From assembly GCF_021155765.1 (NCBI RefSeq), contig NC_060115.1, positions 8,040,493 to 8,104,492 of the forward strand: a DNA stretch of 64,000 nt, in the 5' to 3' direction. The position numbers were made by a program, and so were the translations under genes. Position 1 is the first letter of the stretch. The number at the start of each line of letters is the position of its first letter. The notes under the pieces were generated by a model, which did not search any database, was not told the DNA's origin, and saw only the letters and a program-made list of their open reading frames with translations. This DNA comes from Diprion similis (lineage: Eukaryota; Arthropoda; Insecta; Hymenoptera; Diprionidae). Below are positions 29,095-43,300 of this stretch, in pieces.

Positions 29095-29677
29095 TCACAG
29101 GTTTTCATCGATTTTGTTAGAATTTTCTCCATCTTTTTGTAATATTTGTTCGGTCCAATTCCTGATTTCGTTCATGACAATCACGGTTGACAAAGTCTTT
29201 GCCGAATTGCCTTTGACGATGAAACTTGGCTCGATCTTGTACGATTCGATCAAGACTTGCAACTGGTCTTGAGTTCCATTTTCGCTCGTGTATTTTATCA
29301 CCACCCATTTCTGGCCAATTCCGCCTTTCTCCACCCTGACGAATCCCTTCATCGTAGACGCCGTCGCTATGATGTAATTTATCGTCATGCCGTTTTTCGT
29401 ACTGTAGAAGATTTGAGCCGCAGTCGATACCGGCCAGCTCTTATTGTATCTCTCTACTTTCATATTCATCACCCTCTGTTCACCCTCCGTTATATCATGA
29501 CCCAGCGCTAGCCACCTTACACCCCTACGTAGATTACGGCATTAGAAATTTCATTATTAAGAAAGAAAAGAAGAAATGAAATGATTGCACGTACCGTTCG
29601 TTTGACATGACGGAACACGAGAGGCTAAATATCGCCGCGATGAAAATGGACCAAGTCAATCCGTCGCTGATCGACAT
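29095..29677 (-). CDS. MBF2-family secreted protein, 167 aa, nested in otopetrin intron
   Basis: Two minus-strand exons join in phase: 29677-29595 (donor CG|GTACGT) and 29515-29095, 504 nt in total. The N-terminus has a hydrophobic stretch (SIFIAAIFSLSCSVMS, about residues 10-25) that looks like a signal peptide. The mature part carries the MBF2 signature: ALGHDITEGEQRV, then TINYIIATAS and VEKGGIGQKWVVIKYTSENG, the glycine-rich core of the family. MBF2 was named as a silk-moth transcription coactivator, but most arthropod members are small secreted proteins of unclear function, often in salivary gland, venom or haemolymph. The C-terminal ~50 residues extend beyond the core. The frame is open upstream to another ATG at 29800; I chose 29677 because it places the hydrophobic stretch at the N-terminus. 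Its promoter must lie inside the otopetrin intron. Confidence 0.82.
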
Positions 29678-30502
29678 ATCGACCACCGACTGTTGCGCGA
29701 CGTAAACCGGTCTGTATGTTATACAGCTGTGACATGTGTAGCTGGTTAGTCCGTCGTTAACCAAGCCGCTTATCTTGCAATTAACTGACGTGAAAATCAT
29801 GTTCCAAGATGCCAGTCTGTGCCTAGATATTTATATTATTCATGCGTTGTGAACTTTGGATCTTGACCTACGTGTCAATGCCGCAATATCATATATATAT
29901 ACATATATATATATATATGATTATTTCGTTGGAACACGAATTTATCCAACACTTATAAACGGGGTTAGTTTTTTAGTTGTTTTTTTTTTTCTCAAATAAT
30001 TATTCGATCTGTACATGATTTGCTTGTTTGACCTTTTTTTGTAATGATTTTAATGGTTTTTTTATTTACTTTTTCTCTCTTTCTTTTTAAAACCGAACCA
30101 AGCACCTGTAATCTTGAATTATTAATACAGTTTACAGGTGAAATTTAATTATAATAGTAAAGTGTTCGATTAGCTGTTTGTCGATCAATTGACTAACGAC
30201 ACATGGATTTTTAATATCATTCGAATAACGTGGAACCGGTTACAGCTGGTTTGCAACTAATAGTTGATACTGAAGGTAAATTTTGTGCTGTAATTATAAA
30301 ATAAGCCAATTAACGAATGCTGCGGCAAAATCGTGGTGAAGAAAAAAATTCACAGACTCAATTACCAATCATTTAAGAATTCACCGATTGCTTCTGTCGG
30401 CATACGATTTGGGTCAAATGAATATTCAAGATCAAGTGATACTATTATTGTATGATTTTAATCGTTACAACTTGAGTCATGAGTCATTTATTTCTCAACG
30501 CA

Positions 30503-30540
<38 letters not shown>

Positions 30541-33500
30541 ATGTACACGTTATAAATTTTATCTATTTATCTAATGACGAAGGCAAAAATATTGTTTCAT
30601 TGACGTTGATTTTTTTTTTCAATCACTGTCAGACGGATATAACATATTTACATACGTTTATAACGGTATATTAGAATATTGTAGAAGTAAAGCGGTACAA
30701 CGCGGATATAAAAATGAAGCTGCTGTGCGTCGGGAGAGGAAGAACGGTAAAGAAAATTGGCTCTTTTGTGCCTTGGTACAATATATATATATATATATAT
30801 TTACCTAACAAAGATAGCGAAAAAAATGTCGGTCTGTCAACGTCGGCCGATGCGCGTTGTCTCACTTATCGTTCGTAGAAATCTGATAATATATACCTTC
30901 AAGAATGAAATATCTTTGTACGTACTTTAGCTCGGTTTCGCACTGCACAATGGGCAAACGTAAGTGCAAAAAATATGGTAATGCATACGCACAGCCGCGA
31001 GGGATAATATTTTCATCTGACAAAGGTATAATGTAGTCTTTATCCCGTTCACGGAAGTAATGCATAATACATAATATTTCTTGAATCAGCTAGAATTGTG
31101 AGCTTAGATAAGTAGAAACGATGATCCATCGTTCGCCTAAGGAATCTCGTTATGTGTATGCGGAATCTCGTGTGGAATGGCGGGAGAAAAAGTGGTGAAA
31201 ACTGGAATTTTTAACGAAACAAATGAAAGAAACAAATAAAGAGAACACTTGAACTATAACCGTACCAATTAAGAAAGACTAAGAATTCAGAGATCTCGGT
31301 CAAATTTCATGCGTATTTATAAAGGCATTGTTTCAACATGTTAATATCGTATTTTTACGCAAAAATCAGAGCCTCAGTGTCATGAAATTCTACAATGCGG
31401 TTGTTATACTTCACGGTTAAGGCGATGTAATAAAAACGAAGTTATACCCAACTATTCGTCAGAACACGTATAATTATCACTTACGTTAAAAACGGGGAAA
31501 AAAAGAAAGTAAAGTAGAAAAAAAAAAAAAAACCTAATTGTGCAGCCGTATACTTTATACCTACCTCGGTTTTATCTTTCATAGCTCCGCTACAAATATT
31601 ATCTACGATAAAAATTTCAAAGCATGTGAAATATGACGAAAATTAAGCGATCTGCTTGAGATAAGTAGGCTAATGATGCATGTCATTAAAAACTATCATA
31701 CGTATATATATATATATATACGTCTCGGAGATTACTTTTATGTGTGTATATAGATATTGATTTCAGTATATCCGCGTTACACGTAAAACGAGGGCAAGCT
31801 TAGGGATTTCCTAAAATTTCCCCTCTTCTACAGATTCAAATAATGATAATAATAATATGTTTTTTAAACTCGACCATTCTGGTGTAATTTCCTTATTTTC
31901 GTTGTATTTTCAGCGATCAACATTCCGCTCTGATATCAATCGGTCTCGGTAAATAGATCGGCCTGCATAATACCGTTAATTGGCCTATTAAATATTCAAC
32001 CTGTTTCATGCGTGTTGCTCTTGAGTAGCTTCATGGTGTGTATTAGACGGATGCTCTGTAAGTATAGATCATTTGCTTCATCTCGTAGGTACAGGCTGAA
32101 TGCCGATGCACGGTAAATTTGGCACTTTGGAATCATTACCCAGTACCGTTTAAATTGAAAAGACATAAAGTCGACCCGTTAGAGGTATCTCTGTGAGACT
32201 CTAACGATAAACGTAGTTTTGCGTGGGTTACAGGGAAGCTTAGTACGATATGATATACAACGTGTGGTAACTATTAACTGTTGAGATCATTATTCACGTT
32301 GCGAGGCTTATTTTTATTTCATATTTCAATTTTCAGTTTTATCACGTCAATATAATACTTAAAAATAACAACAACAACAACAACAATAATGATAAATATA
32401 ATAAGGTATGAATATGTTGAAAAAAATTCATCGTCTGACTGATTGATATAAAGAAATTGTGTCAAATTCACACATTTAACTTTTGGGTATGCCCGAAAGT
32501 TATGGCGCGAAAAAATAAAACAATAAAAAAAATAAACTAACGGAGAAGCATTGAATGCGTAGGATTGAAATCACCGGATACCTTGCGAATATCAAATAGA
32601 AATCAAGCCGTGTCGATGCGCACGTATGCACCTTATATATCTATATATATCTACATGCCTATATATACCTATGTGTATATTATATGTACCTACCGATGTA
32701 CCGTGTCATTCGGAAAGCGGATATGTAGTAAAAAAGTCTTGAATCTCATTTCAATCATAGACGAGCAAACTTACAGTTTACATACACCTATAACACATGT
32801 ATTTAGAATTAATGTCTGCACACAGACTTCTTAACTACTAGAGTTCTCCGTTTGTACATCTGCTGGTTGAATGTGAAAGAACAACAAAAAGACAAAAAAA
32901 CGAGAAAAAAAACAAGGAAAAAAAAATACAAAAATTAAAATGAGGAAAAAGAAAAAACTTCGATTTATCGAGCACACGATATGTTATACAGCAGAGAAAA
33001 ATAAACGAGATTCCGACACGATAACCTATATATGAGTCCGTCAATAGTCCAAGTGTAGAGAAATCATACTGTTATTAGCAATGACGCTAATTGTATAATG
33101 TAAAAATAGAAATCGTACGTCACGACGATCCCTGCTCAGCACATTTGACATCCATTAAAACGATTCAAACTCGAAAGTGTCAATAGCTGTCCGAGATTCA
33201 CACTCAATGTGAATTTGTGTTAACAGCTGGTGCGAGTAGGATTGTGTTATACGGTTAGCCCATTATACATGATATACTTTATTATTATAGACGAGTTTGA
33301 AAATGTGTAACGTCATTCGTATGCCGGGCACATTCTTCAGTCTTCTCTTGCCAGCCTAAGTGGGGTTACATACGTATTTTTTATTAAGTATTCATTTATC
33401 TTTTTTTTTTTATTCTCTGTTCAATCATTAACGCGATTCATTCAATTTCAATACATTTTCATTTATTACATGAGAATCTAGTTTTTGCGTACGAATATTA

Positions 33501-33765
33501 AGTCACAATGGTTATATCACGTATAGTAGTGAAATAGTTTGCTTTGTTCTGTTTTTCCGTTCTTCAAATCATGCGAAAGTAAATCAGTCTGAAATTGGAC
33601 TGTGCCAGTTAAATATTTTTTCCTCGATCTCTCCACAATCATAATTACCAATAGTCTCGAGGTATCCTCGTGCAACACAATTGGAGTAATTTTCTGCACT
33701 TTGCAGTAGTAGATTCTGAGCGTAGAATATCGAGATCGAGTTACGAACCCCGGTACACAGTTGTA

Positions 33766-33809
<44 letters not shown>

Positions 33810-36800
33810 AAGAAATAAATTGTATTTCACGGTGTAACAACCCTTGTAAAATATCGCTGTCATCTTAGCCGTCGTTACATGGATGCTGACGTTTTTTTTG
33901 TTCACTAATTTCGTAAATACTTGAGCCCGTATCTCAGGGATTCGAAAAGCACTGCTCGCTGCTCTTCTGCTACAGTATAGGTATAGGTATGCGTAAGGAG
34001 ATGAAACTGAGATGTATTTGCATCCACTTCGAATCTCTGGAGCTGGTAGTTGTCCGCGCATACCTACCACGGACAACATGTTGGAATTTACGGTATAATT
34101 GCAGACTGGGTAGAATATTTCTACGTGTAACTTGTGCAGTGTGTTCCTTATTCTCGTACACTTCATTGCACTTCTTGAGAGGCTTCGGGATTCCACAGCC
34201 GATGTAAGTATAGTAGAGGGCCACTATTGCTTCAGTTACGGTCAACTTACAACTCACAATCGGTCGGGTTCCACGTATTATATAAATATGCTGGGTGTAA
34301 TATGTATGCACAATGATTAAGCCGCAGCAGGGCGCTATTTTTTTTCTAATCGGCCATTCATTCTTCTTACGATTAGTCAAAGAATTGTTTATGTTATTCC
34401 AGGGGAGAGTATGTACGAAAAAACTGTAACGTATGTACACCATTGCACAATTTGGCTTTTTTTTGTTTCTTTCAGCATAGATAATCTAATAGCTTCTTAC
34501 GTTCTTTCTACCTTTCCTTATGTTATTGATTCGCGGTATGTAATGACGAGTGTGATTATGGTGTTTCATAACGTTTAAGATAACGGAAAGACTGAAATAG
34601 GAGGATAACTGTATGAAGTTGATTAATAGATTTTTAATGCTGGTATAGTAGCTGTTGTTGATGTAATTATTTCAGGTGAATAAAATTTCATAGATAAATG
34701 AGGAAAAAATAGCGATTCCAATCTCCCGAGTGGTAAAATATACGAGATTCCAAGGTAGGCGTTGGATATGTGCATCTTTTACATCTTGGAAAATTATTAC
34801 GGTCATTCTTACACGTGAACTTAATATCGCGGCCCGACAATTTGTTTGTTATAACATCGAAACTGCAGCAGTAGTTTCAACGATCCTCGTATATATTATT
34901 CCTGTTACCCCCTTGCTAGTCACATTGCGTTCGCATATTTAAAAATTTACGTATGTATTTACCTAATTACTGACAGCAACGGCGGGAGTTAGTAAAAAAC
35001 CGGGAAAGCTTTTAAGTTCGGTATACTTTGTGCTTGAGATTCCGATCTGTATCCGAATATAGTATAATTAAATGTAGTTGAACGTGATATTTGCGGGATA
35101 CTTTTACTTTTAACAATCGTGGCGTAGTTGCAATTTTCTTTCAACTCAGTACGGCGCAGCGTTGTTATAAGCGTCCGTGATTCAAACCAGATCTCTTATG
35201 GGTGGTTTCAAAGAAATAACCGTCTACACGTACACATTTAATTCCATACAAACCCATGCAGCTGCGGCGAATGACGTGCCGTTATAATAGAGGTATGTTA
35301 CTCCGACAATCTTCCTTCAGGCTTGTTCAGTAGGTATATACGTTTGTTAGATGCTGGTTTAACACGCGGCGATGTTTTGCTACCAATTAGTTGTTTTCCA
35401 TACAAGTACGTTGCAACGACATCCACGACGCTCACGCAACGCGGTTAATTGCAACCGAGTATATGAAGTAATCTACTAATCGTTTCAATCGACGAAAAAA
35501 AATTTCATCGAAAGCACAATCTACTTAGGTTGGTGTAGTATATTGAAGCATAGTCGCATACCTCTCGTACCTAAGATTACTCAGTAGAGTATACATATTA
35601 TAGCGATAGTACAAACGGTGAATCACATTACCTAAACGCAGATGATCCTGTCTGATGAATAAAACTGAATAATAAATTTCGAAAATTCGTGTAATGTTCG
35701 AGATGTACAGTTGTAGCAACGGAATTGGTTAGGGGGGGGGAGGAAAATTCGTAATAAAAAAGTAATTCTCTCGTTTCACCGTTATTCGTTGCACATTTGC
35801 AATTTGATATTGCATCGTGTACGATCAGCTTATATATGCAGGTTGAATCGTATACAAATTTTCATACGAATTTTGCTTGTTTGAATTGTTTTTTTTTTGT
35901 TTTTCATCATGAACAACAACCGCTTGCAATCGGATGCAGCCCGTGAGTAGGTACTAAAGTAACACTGAAAAAATATAAGCGAAACACATCTGTCGATGAT
36001 CTTCATTAGTGGTTGTAAAACGATATAATGGGGATAGCTTATCGGTCGTTTATTGCATGATCGTTAGAGCATTGCTCGATGCTATTCTAGGCACTTAACT
36101 TGGCAATCATAGGTATTATTGATTATTGAGAAAATTAACCTTTGACCGTGTGAAATTTCATACTACCTCGTGCGCGCGCGTTTTTCGTCTGCTATTGGCT
36201 AACGTTCGTTGTCTAGCACGTGGCGTTCGTGTGTGTGTTTTATTAAATTTACCGTAAATGGACGTACGATCAAATGATTAGGTGTAGATGCATTTATCCG
36301 CAGTTTTTTCACCACGTCAAGTTGATTGCTCACTCATTCATTATTGCTGCTTCGAGAGTTGTGTAATACAGATGAGATTTGATCCGATCACTTGGATTCA
36401 TTGACATTGAGTGTCGTTTCTACGGATGATGTACCGAAGAATTTTTGCGTTATTTCTACGATAACGAATTTTTACAGAAATTTTCACATTTCGTAGTTGT
36501 TTCGTACAAAATTGTAAATCTGAATAGTTTTTTTTCACATGGAAATGTTCATTTTCGTACAAAATTGTGGTGTATTATGTATTTTTTTTTTAATGAAAAA
36601 ATATAAACTTTCGTGAAAAACTGAAAGTTTTTATGAGATGTTATGCAGAAAATTTTTTTTTTCTATAAAATGGTGAATATTGACAATTGATCATGAAAAT
36701 TTATATTTTTGCAGTAAAAAATTAACAAGACACTACAATTTTGCGCGATAGCAATTTGTTGTAAAAAACTTTGCAAAATCTTCAAATTTCTCTAAAAATT

Positions 36801-39519
36801 CGTAGAAAATCGTAGAAATCGTATTCACCGCAGTAACTTGTAACTACAAAATTTGCCATCTTTTTTCTCCGCAGCCAGCAGAGTCGCAAAGTAATGACAA
36901 GGTATATACGTATGTAATGAGTGGTTGCCATGGTAAGGATAAAAGAGGATAGTAACGATACGATATACTTTTTATTGCCAATATAATATCTATATAGTAA
37001 TCCCTGTAGTGATTCACGTCTATATTGAGAGTATGGCTTTTAAAAGAACGTCAACTTAATATTCCAGCCGTCACATTAGACTCGCGTTTGAATTCAGGAC
37101 AACGGCAGGTAATATTGTAGGACAGATGTACCGAGTCACCTGCATACTTGGGACCTTGCAATATAACGTACGCAAGGTGTAAACTCGCGTTTATCACCTA
37201 CCGGGATTTTTACTTTCTAACGGAAAGAAAGAAATTGTCCGTTTAAAAAAAAGTCAAGTATGCTGCAATCGGCAATTGGAATTGTCTGACGTAAATCTTA
37301 CCTCACGACAACGCTACGTTATTATTGTAACACTATATACGCATAAAAAAAAACTCCGTATTAGTTACGTATCTCAAATGCTGACCAAAATCGTAAAAAA
37401 AAATATATATACAAAAGTTCAGGCGTAGTAGCAACGAATTATTATCGGCGTAGCGTTTCGATTGATACACAGCATAAGGTTTATGCGCTATCATAACGAC
37501 ATTTGTTTCGACGTCAAAAGCGACGTAAAAACTAACGGATGATCTTTTGATTTCTTGTTTCTTTCCGTCATCATTTCGTTGAACGACGCGCATCCCCGGG
37601 TCGAAGCTTCCACCTGTTACCGACTCCGCTTCACCCACCTGTCGGCGCTTATTCTCGCTCATCCTTTACGGCGGCGCCATATGATGATCCTACGGGGACC
37701 ATCCCGCGTCAGAGATGAACCTAACTAACCTCGCCTAGCAATTAAGAATGCCGCATATAACCGACACTAAAAATTGACCAGTAAGGATAGGCGTCCGACC
37801 TGCAGGTTTGCGGGATGCTTAAGGCTTAAGGCATGCAACACGCATTATATGGGTATGCGACTCTCGTGAATAGCTTGGGAATCTCTTCAATCTTGACTGC
37901 AGTAGACAATTTTAGATTCAGCGTAACTATTGTAAACCGTGTAATGCGGAACAGAGGATAAATGATTTGTAAAATTGCACCGGCGTCTCGTGCAGTCTGC
38001 AGACTTGAGGCTTTATTATGGGGAGCACTCGTCACGTAGCGACTTCCATTTCTCAAATGGTAGGCCTTCCATTGTCCACTGTTTATCTCCGCGTATCAGT
38101 CGCGTGAACGCTGTAACATGCTGAATATACCTTTTACAAGTATACGACGGTTTTTTATCTATTACGGCTGTATTACGTTATGTAGGTATAGGGTTTCTCG
38201 ACATTCTCAATTAATATGGGAACACGTTTCCCGGTGTCAAAGGTCAGAATAACGGTCAATTGTTGACGTTTCGGCACTTTGAGGAAGCCCCTCTGCAGAA
38301 ATGTTTATTTACAAGAACATAAATGAGATTATTCATGACGACGCAATAACTAATACAGTAAAAACTATAAAGAAACAATAAAGAAAGGAAAAGGTGAAGT
38401 CGAAATTTTACTTACAATTATGTGAATGCATAAGAGAAGCGTGCGAAAAGTCGTCACAATATGAGTAATTCATAATTTAAATTAAGTATCTAAAGAAATA
38501 ATAATTATATCCAAATAAGCAATTCGTATCCTTCAGCGGTCAAAGTCGTTATCTAGAATGATGGTTAGGCGATTCAATCACAGCGACATTTGTTGATTTA
38601 GATAATGAAACCGTTTGAACTTATCACCAAAAGAGCCAGGAGACCCAAGTTCTCATTTGTTTGGCTCTTTGGGGGCCATAATAAAGAAATAGAAACCCTT
38701 TTTTAGTCGAAAATTGAAGTGATGCGAGATCAAGCTCATCGCTGATCGCGAGAGGAAGACAGGAAAGAGATGGATCATCGATCGATTGACAAGAGAAAGG
38801 CTACACGCAAATGAAATATTTTTGGACGAAATGGCGCCAACTATCGAGACGCCAACATTTCTAACTATTTATCTATTTATCATGTTATACCGTTTGGAGA
38901 TTTTAGTTGGGTAAATATCCGTCGAATTTACTATGAAACAGGTGACTGAAAAACACTAAGTCTATTGACAAAAATATGTCAGTCAATATCGATTGGTTCG
39001 CTGTGATTGGAGTAAGTCAGTTCTTTGCGTGCCTTTTTAATGCTCAACGAAGCACTTTGCCAAAAATGTAATCTCTCGAAATTCCCAGTCCAGAATAAAT
39101 CTTTCGAAGACAAAATTTCACGACGGTCAAGAGTTTCGGTTATAGCTCAGTCAGCTTGCTCTTGGTAATCAAACTTGACTCGAGACTCTCCTCGAGTACA
39201 TAATATTTGTATATATATATATATATATGTATATATCTTGATATGCTAATTGAGTATTCAAGCGTGTCCGATGACCCATGAACAGGTAGGGAATGTCACG
39301 TTAAATGGTCATAACTCTTCCTCACATAGAGGAACGACGCATGGTTGTGCGTTGGATACAACATCATCATGAATAATTTCGATTCTAATTTACTCTTCTC
39401 GGATTCGGGTGATGCAGGATTATAGTCGGCTTGCATTCTGCCATTGTGCGAGATACGATCATCTGCAGAAGTTCATACTGCAGATGTTTGAGGGAAACGC
39501 GATTCCCACATGCGACTGC

Positions 39520-39542
39520 GGGGGGGGGGGGGGGGGGGGGGG
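39520..39542. repeat. G(23) homopolymer
   Basis: 23 consecutive G on the plus strand, 850 bp upstream of the long-form otopetrin ATG. Runs like this can form G-quadruplexes and are often mis-sized in assemblies. It accounts for the proline-run frame on the minus strand. Confidence 0.95.
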
Positions 39543-40391
39543 TCTTGAAAAACGCATTGAATAATAATTGATGGGAAGGCGGAAGGCTTGGCGTTGTGAA
39601 GGAATGTGAAACTCGGTATCTTTGTCAAGCTAGTCACGGGTGAGCTAGATCCATCCCATCGACCTGTGCCCACCTCCAACCGCTAAACCAACCACTCTTG
39701 CAGGATATACAACAAAACCGTTTGTGCGCAAAAGGTTTTTCGACGTCATTTACCATTTGTGGATCATCGAGTTTGGTTCGGGAAGACGGTTGAAGTGTGT
39801 AGCAATATGCGGCTGATCGTTTCGCGGGTCATTGGAATTGGATCCAGATTCTCACCAGTCGTTTGAATATTTGATCGAAAGATAACGAAAAAACAAGTAC
39901 AATAATCTGCGAATGTTGGACTTGAATCGGGTTTTTGACTGCTAGAAAAAAGGAAGAAATAAAAACGGGTAACGTTGTTTACTCTGACTGCCGGTACCGT
40001 TTCGCGATCACATTAGCTTATATATTACGACTGCCTCTTCTGACTTGGTTCACCGGTTTTTCTGCCGTTCTCCGAACCCCCGGCAATCCCGGTTGTCACA
40101 TAATATCCGCGATTTTATCCACGTAGGTACTTCACGAATTTTATCGCGGCTCTGCTGCTGGTTCTTCTGGTTCTCGACGCGGTGTAGATTAGAGTGGTGG
40201 TGAGCCAAAAGAAGCGCTACTGTAACCCCCACGTGACATCCAGGCAGAGGAATTCGGCGATAACGCGACACTGGTACGTGAAAATATCCGGCGTATCCGG
40301 ACCTCGACATGTTCGGATTGGCCAAGGCGTGACTTCCGGCCGCCTAACACCGTAAACCAAATAGCCGTTGTGCCTCTGACCGGGAATTAAT
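39543..40391 (+). promoter_or_regulatory. Probable promoter / 5' UTR of the long otopetrin form
   Basis: An in-frame TGA at 40377 lies 15 bases before the ATG at 40392, with no AG acceptor between. The long form must therefore start in its own exon, with leader sequence in this stretch. The sequence is less AT-rich than the flanking intron from about 40000 on. No specific promoter element is identifiable. Confidence 0.45.
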
Positions 40392-43300
40392 ATGGTGGCC
40401 GAACTATCCGGCATTTCTGCCGCGATCACGGAGCAGAAAAGTGCGGGTACCAGCAACGGCAGAAGGCCAAGACCCCGGTGGATACAAACGGCGACCCGTG
40501 AACCAGTCTACAGCGTTTTGGACAGCAATACGGACTCCGTCACACCGGCAACATCGCCACCATCAACACTCAACGAAAATGCAGTTCAGGTTGTGATCAG
40601 CGCGGTTAACGGAGCCGTTAAGGGTAGGAAGATTTCCGACGCTACCAGCGTTCACCAGAAAGAATCTCCCTACGTCTGGTTACCCAACGAGACCGCGGAG
40701 ATAGTCGAACCCCTGGAAGAAGTGGAGGAAGCCATCTACAGCGTCGTCAGGAAACCGCCGAAGATACGACAGCAGGAGGAGGACTCCGAGGTCCTGAACC
40801 GACAGCAGGAGCTCAATCGGTGGCTTCAGACAGCCTCTAGGCAGACGGGACCAAACCCTGAAATGTACTCGACGGACGGTGAACCCAAGTTCGATTACGA
40901 CTGGCAGAGGGATGTGGGAACAAGAGCTAATCCTCCGGTGACCGGAATTCCGAGGGGTATCGTGGGCCTCGTTGGGCCCTACAGGGTTTATCCAGACCCC
41001 AATGAACGCAGGGAGTACATCCTCAGGGAGGAGGAACTCGTCGAGGACGTCGTTGACTCGGTGAGCGAAATCGCGGCTAAGGAAGACGCGAGATCAGTCA
41101 AAAACGAACCCCATCAAAGGGCCAAGTGGAGGATAAGGGACGACGACGAGGAGACCCTTGTTCCCGATCTTCCTGATCCGGACGCTTGGAAGGACTCCGA
41201 GGATGTCGTCGATGAGTCCAAACATATCGATGGACATTCTCGAGATGCTGGATGGAAGGAGAGGGAATCCTCGCCGCCTGCTTCTCCTGGCAAGGAGAAC
41301 TGGAAACTTCGAGAAAGTGATCCCGCAGCCAACAAGATATCCATGATATTGCCGGGGAACCAGGAACGGGCCGTTGACGTACCTGACGGCGCGTCCACTG
41401 TTTCTGCACCCGTCAAAGGTCAGATTGGTTAATTATGTACCGTCGTTCTTACCTTTCCGGTAATTATATTTCGACAATCTGAAAGGGCAAATTTTTTTGC
41501 TACTGGTTCGTGCCTACTTTGTACAGCTGCGATCCAAAACATTCATTTTATTCAAGATTATTGAGAATTTGTGAGAATTTTTTTGGATTATAGTCACACA
41601 GAGAATATCCTGCATGAATTTTTCTACAAAAATTTTATCATACAGAGTACGATTCTATACCGAAAGAAAATTCTACAGAAAGTGATCCTGTAGAGTTCGC
41701 TTCTACAAAGAGTGAAGACTTACTTATTCCAGCTATTGAGGTTTTGGATTATAATTCTAACATTCAAGGTGCCACGAATCACTTGAATTCGGTTTCCGGA
41801 CGAGTAGTTCTCAATTTACTTAGATACTTTCTCTGTAGAAACTAACTCTGTAGGATTCCCGTTCTTTGCTTTATAGGCTCGCATTCTGTAAAATAGATTC
41901 TGCAGAACCGGTTCATCCCCTCTTCAATTTGGCAATTTCTATTTGAGGCGATAAAATAAATTGGCACGACAAAATTAAAGATTGAATATAAATCAAGGTC
42001 GAAATATCTATCATCACGACTTGATTTATCGTATAAATCTGAATAACGGAGCAACGGACGAGACCAGCTTCCAAAAACCATTATACCAAGGTATACCGAC
42101 AAAGGTTGATTAATTGGATCTAGTCACGGTGCGAACACGATCAGTATTACAGCTACTGTTTAACCGCCGCGTTGCGTGTCGATTAACAGCAATTAATTAG
42201 ATACTATCAAAATTCTACGCAAGTCTATTGCACTCGCATTACGCACCTACCTATTATAGCGCATTCTTTGAGGTCAAACGTGCGTTTCAGTCTATTCGTT
42301 GGGGGTTTGAAAATAAATTACACGTGAGTACGTTCATGGTTCTCACTCTGTGGGAACGATTTTGACAAGAACTGGGTGCTTCAACGATACTTTAAAACAT
42401 TAGTATATGTATAGGTATATGTATACTAGAGAAAGTAGATTTTCGCGTTGAAGGTGTTCATTTATAAACCCCCCCCCCCGTACTTTTTTTTTTACAAATT
42501 TACTTCCTCCTACTGTCCGCTGATCATTTAACAAGCGAGATGACACAACGACGGGAGCAGTCGTATACTCGTACACGCATCTGTATAAAAGCTACGAGTA
42601 CACAACGTAGAATGGAAGGAAAATTGAATTGTACTAGAAGGTAGAATCATCACAATACTCCAGAGCCGAAACTGTTGAAGAGAAGAAAGTATTTTGGCAA
42701 TGGTCGGCAGGTATGTAGGCCGTTCTCCGATCGGACGCGGATAGCTGGGATAGTCTGCTTCATCCGTAATGTTTGTACAAAGATAGTATCTGCAGTCGGC
42801 GTGAACAATGATTAAAGTAAACCGTGAACTCTCCTTTTTCGCTCCACAGGCGCAGGTATTTACTTGCTGCATTCGGCACGTTATGAAATGACCGAGAAAT
42901 TTAGCGGAAGTGTTTTACTCGCGTGATTATCATCCTGACTTTTCTACGCAAACGTGTCTCATGTGTCCCATTTCGTCGTACCTTCCAAAGCATGATTTGT
43001 CATTGAACAGAACGAATGCTGGATACCTGACACTCGGTTTGATTGGTTTTTGCTTCGGCTGATTGACTTTTGGTATGATTTTTACTTGTCTCACTTTATC
43101 GAATCTCCCGCACGAGATTGGTGAAATAATGTGCAAATACAGGTATATCACACACTCGAAATGTTTGCGGTATATACATATGTGTAAAAAGGTCTGTATG
43201 TGACTGGTAGCCATTTCCTCGCTGAGCTGTTCTGCATTCGAAGTAGTCTTCCTCGGCCGTTCGTTTCAGGCATTAGCCGACTTGAACTTGACTCTACTCC

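Larger units (their letters stand above)
22340..40391 (+). other. 18-kb first intron / upstream region of otopetrin
   Basis: Apart from the nested MBF2 gene, the phased repeat and the foldback listed separately, I see no plus-strand exon I can support here. The stretch is AT-rich. Microsatellites include (GA)n near 25193, (CT)n near 25730, (TC)n near 30507, and (TA)n near 29890, 30780, 31703, 33771 and 39210. An open frame at 22725 (MVEQPGDVVS, then GTAATT) looks like a small exon, but it ends in phase 0 and cannot join the shared otopetrin exon. Confidence 0.5.

Noticed and set aside
33741-34443. Two overlapping 150-codon minus-strand frames
   Set aside because: One starts in a (TA)n run, neither has exon borders or a recognisable product, and the codon pattern looks random.
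39135-39200. tRNA-like TAGCTCAGTCAGC (D-arm resemblance)
   Set aside because: No B-box (GGTTCRANYCC) follows at the right distance and no acceptor stem can be drawn.
41098-41416. Antisense frames over the long otopetrin exon
   Set aside because: Shadows of a GC-rich coding exon on the plus strand.
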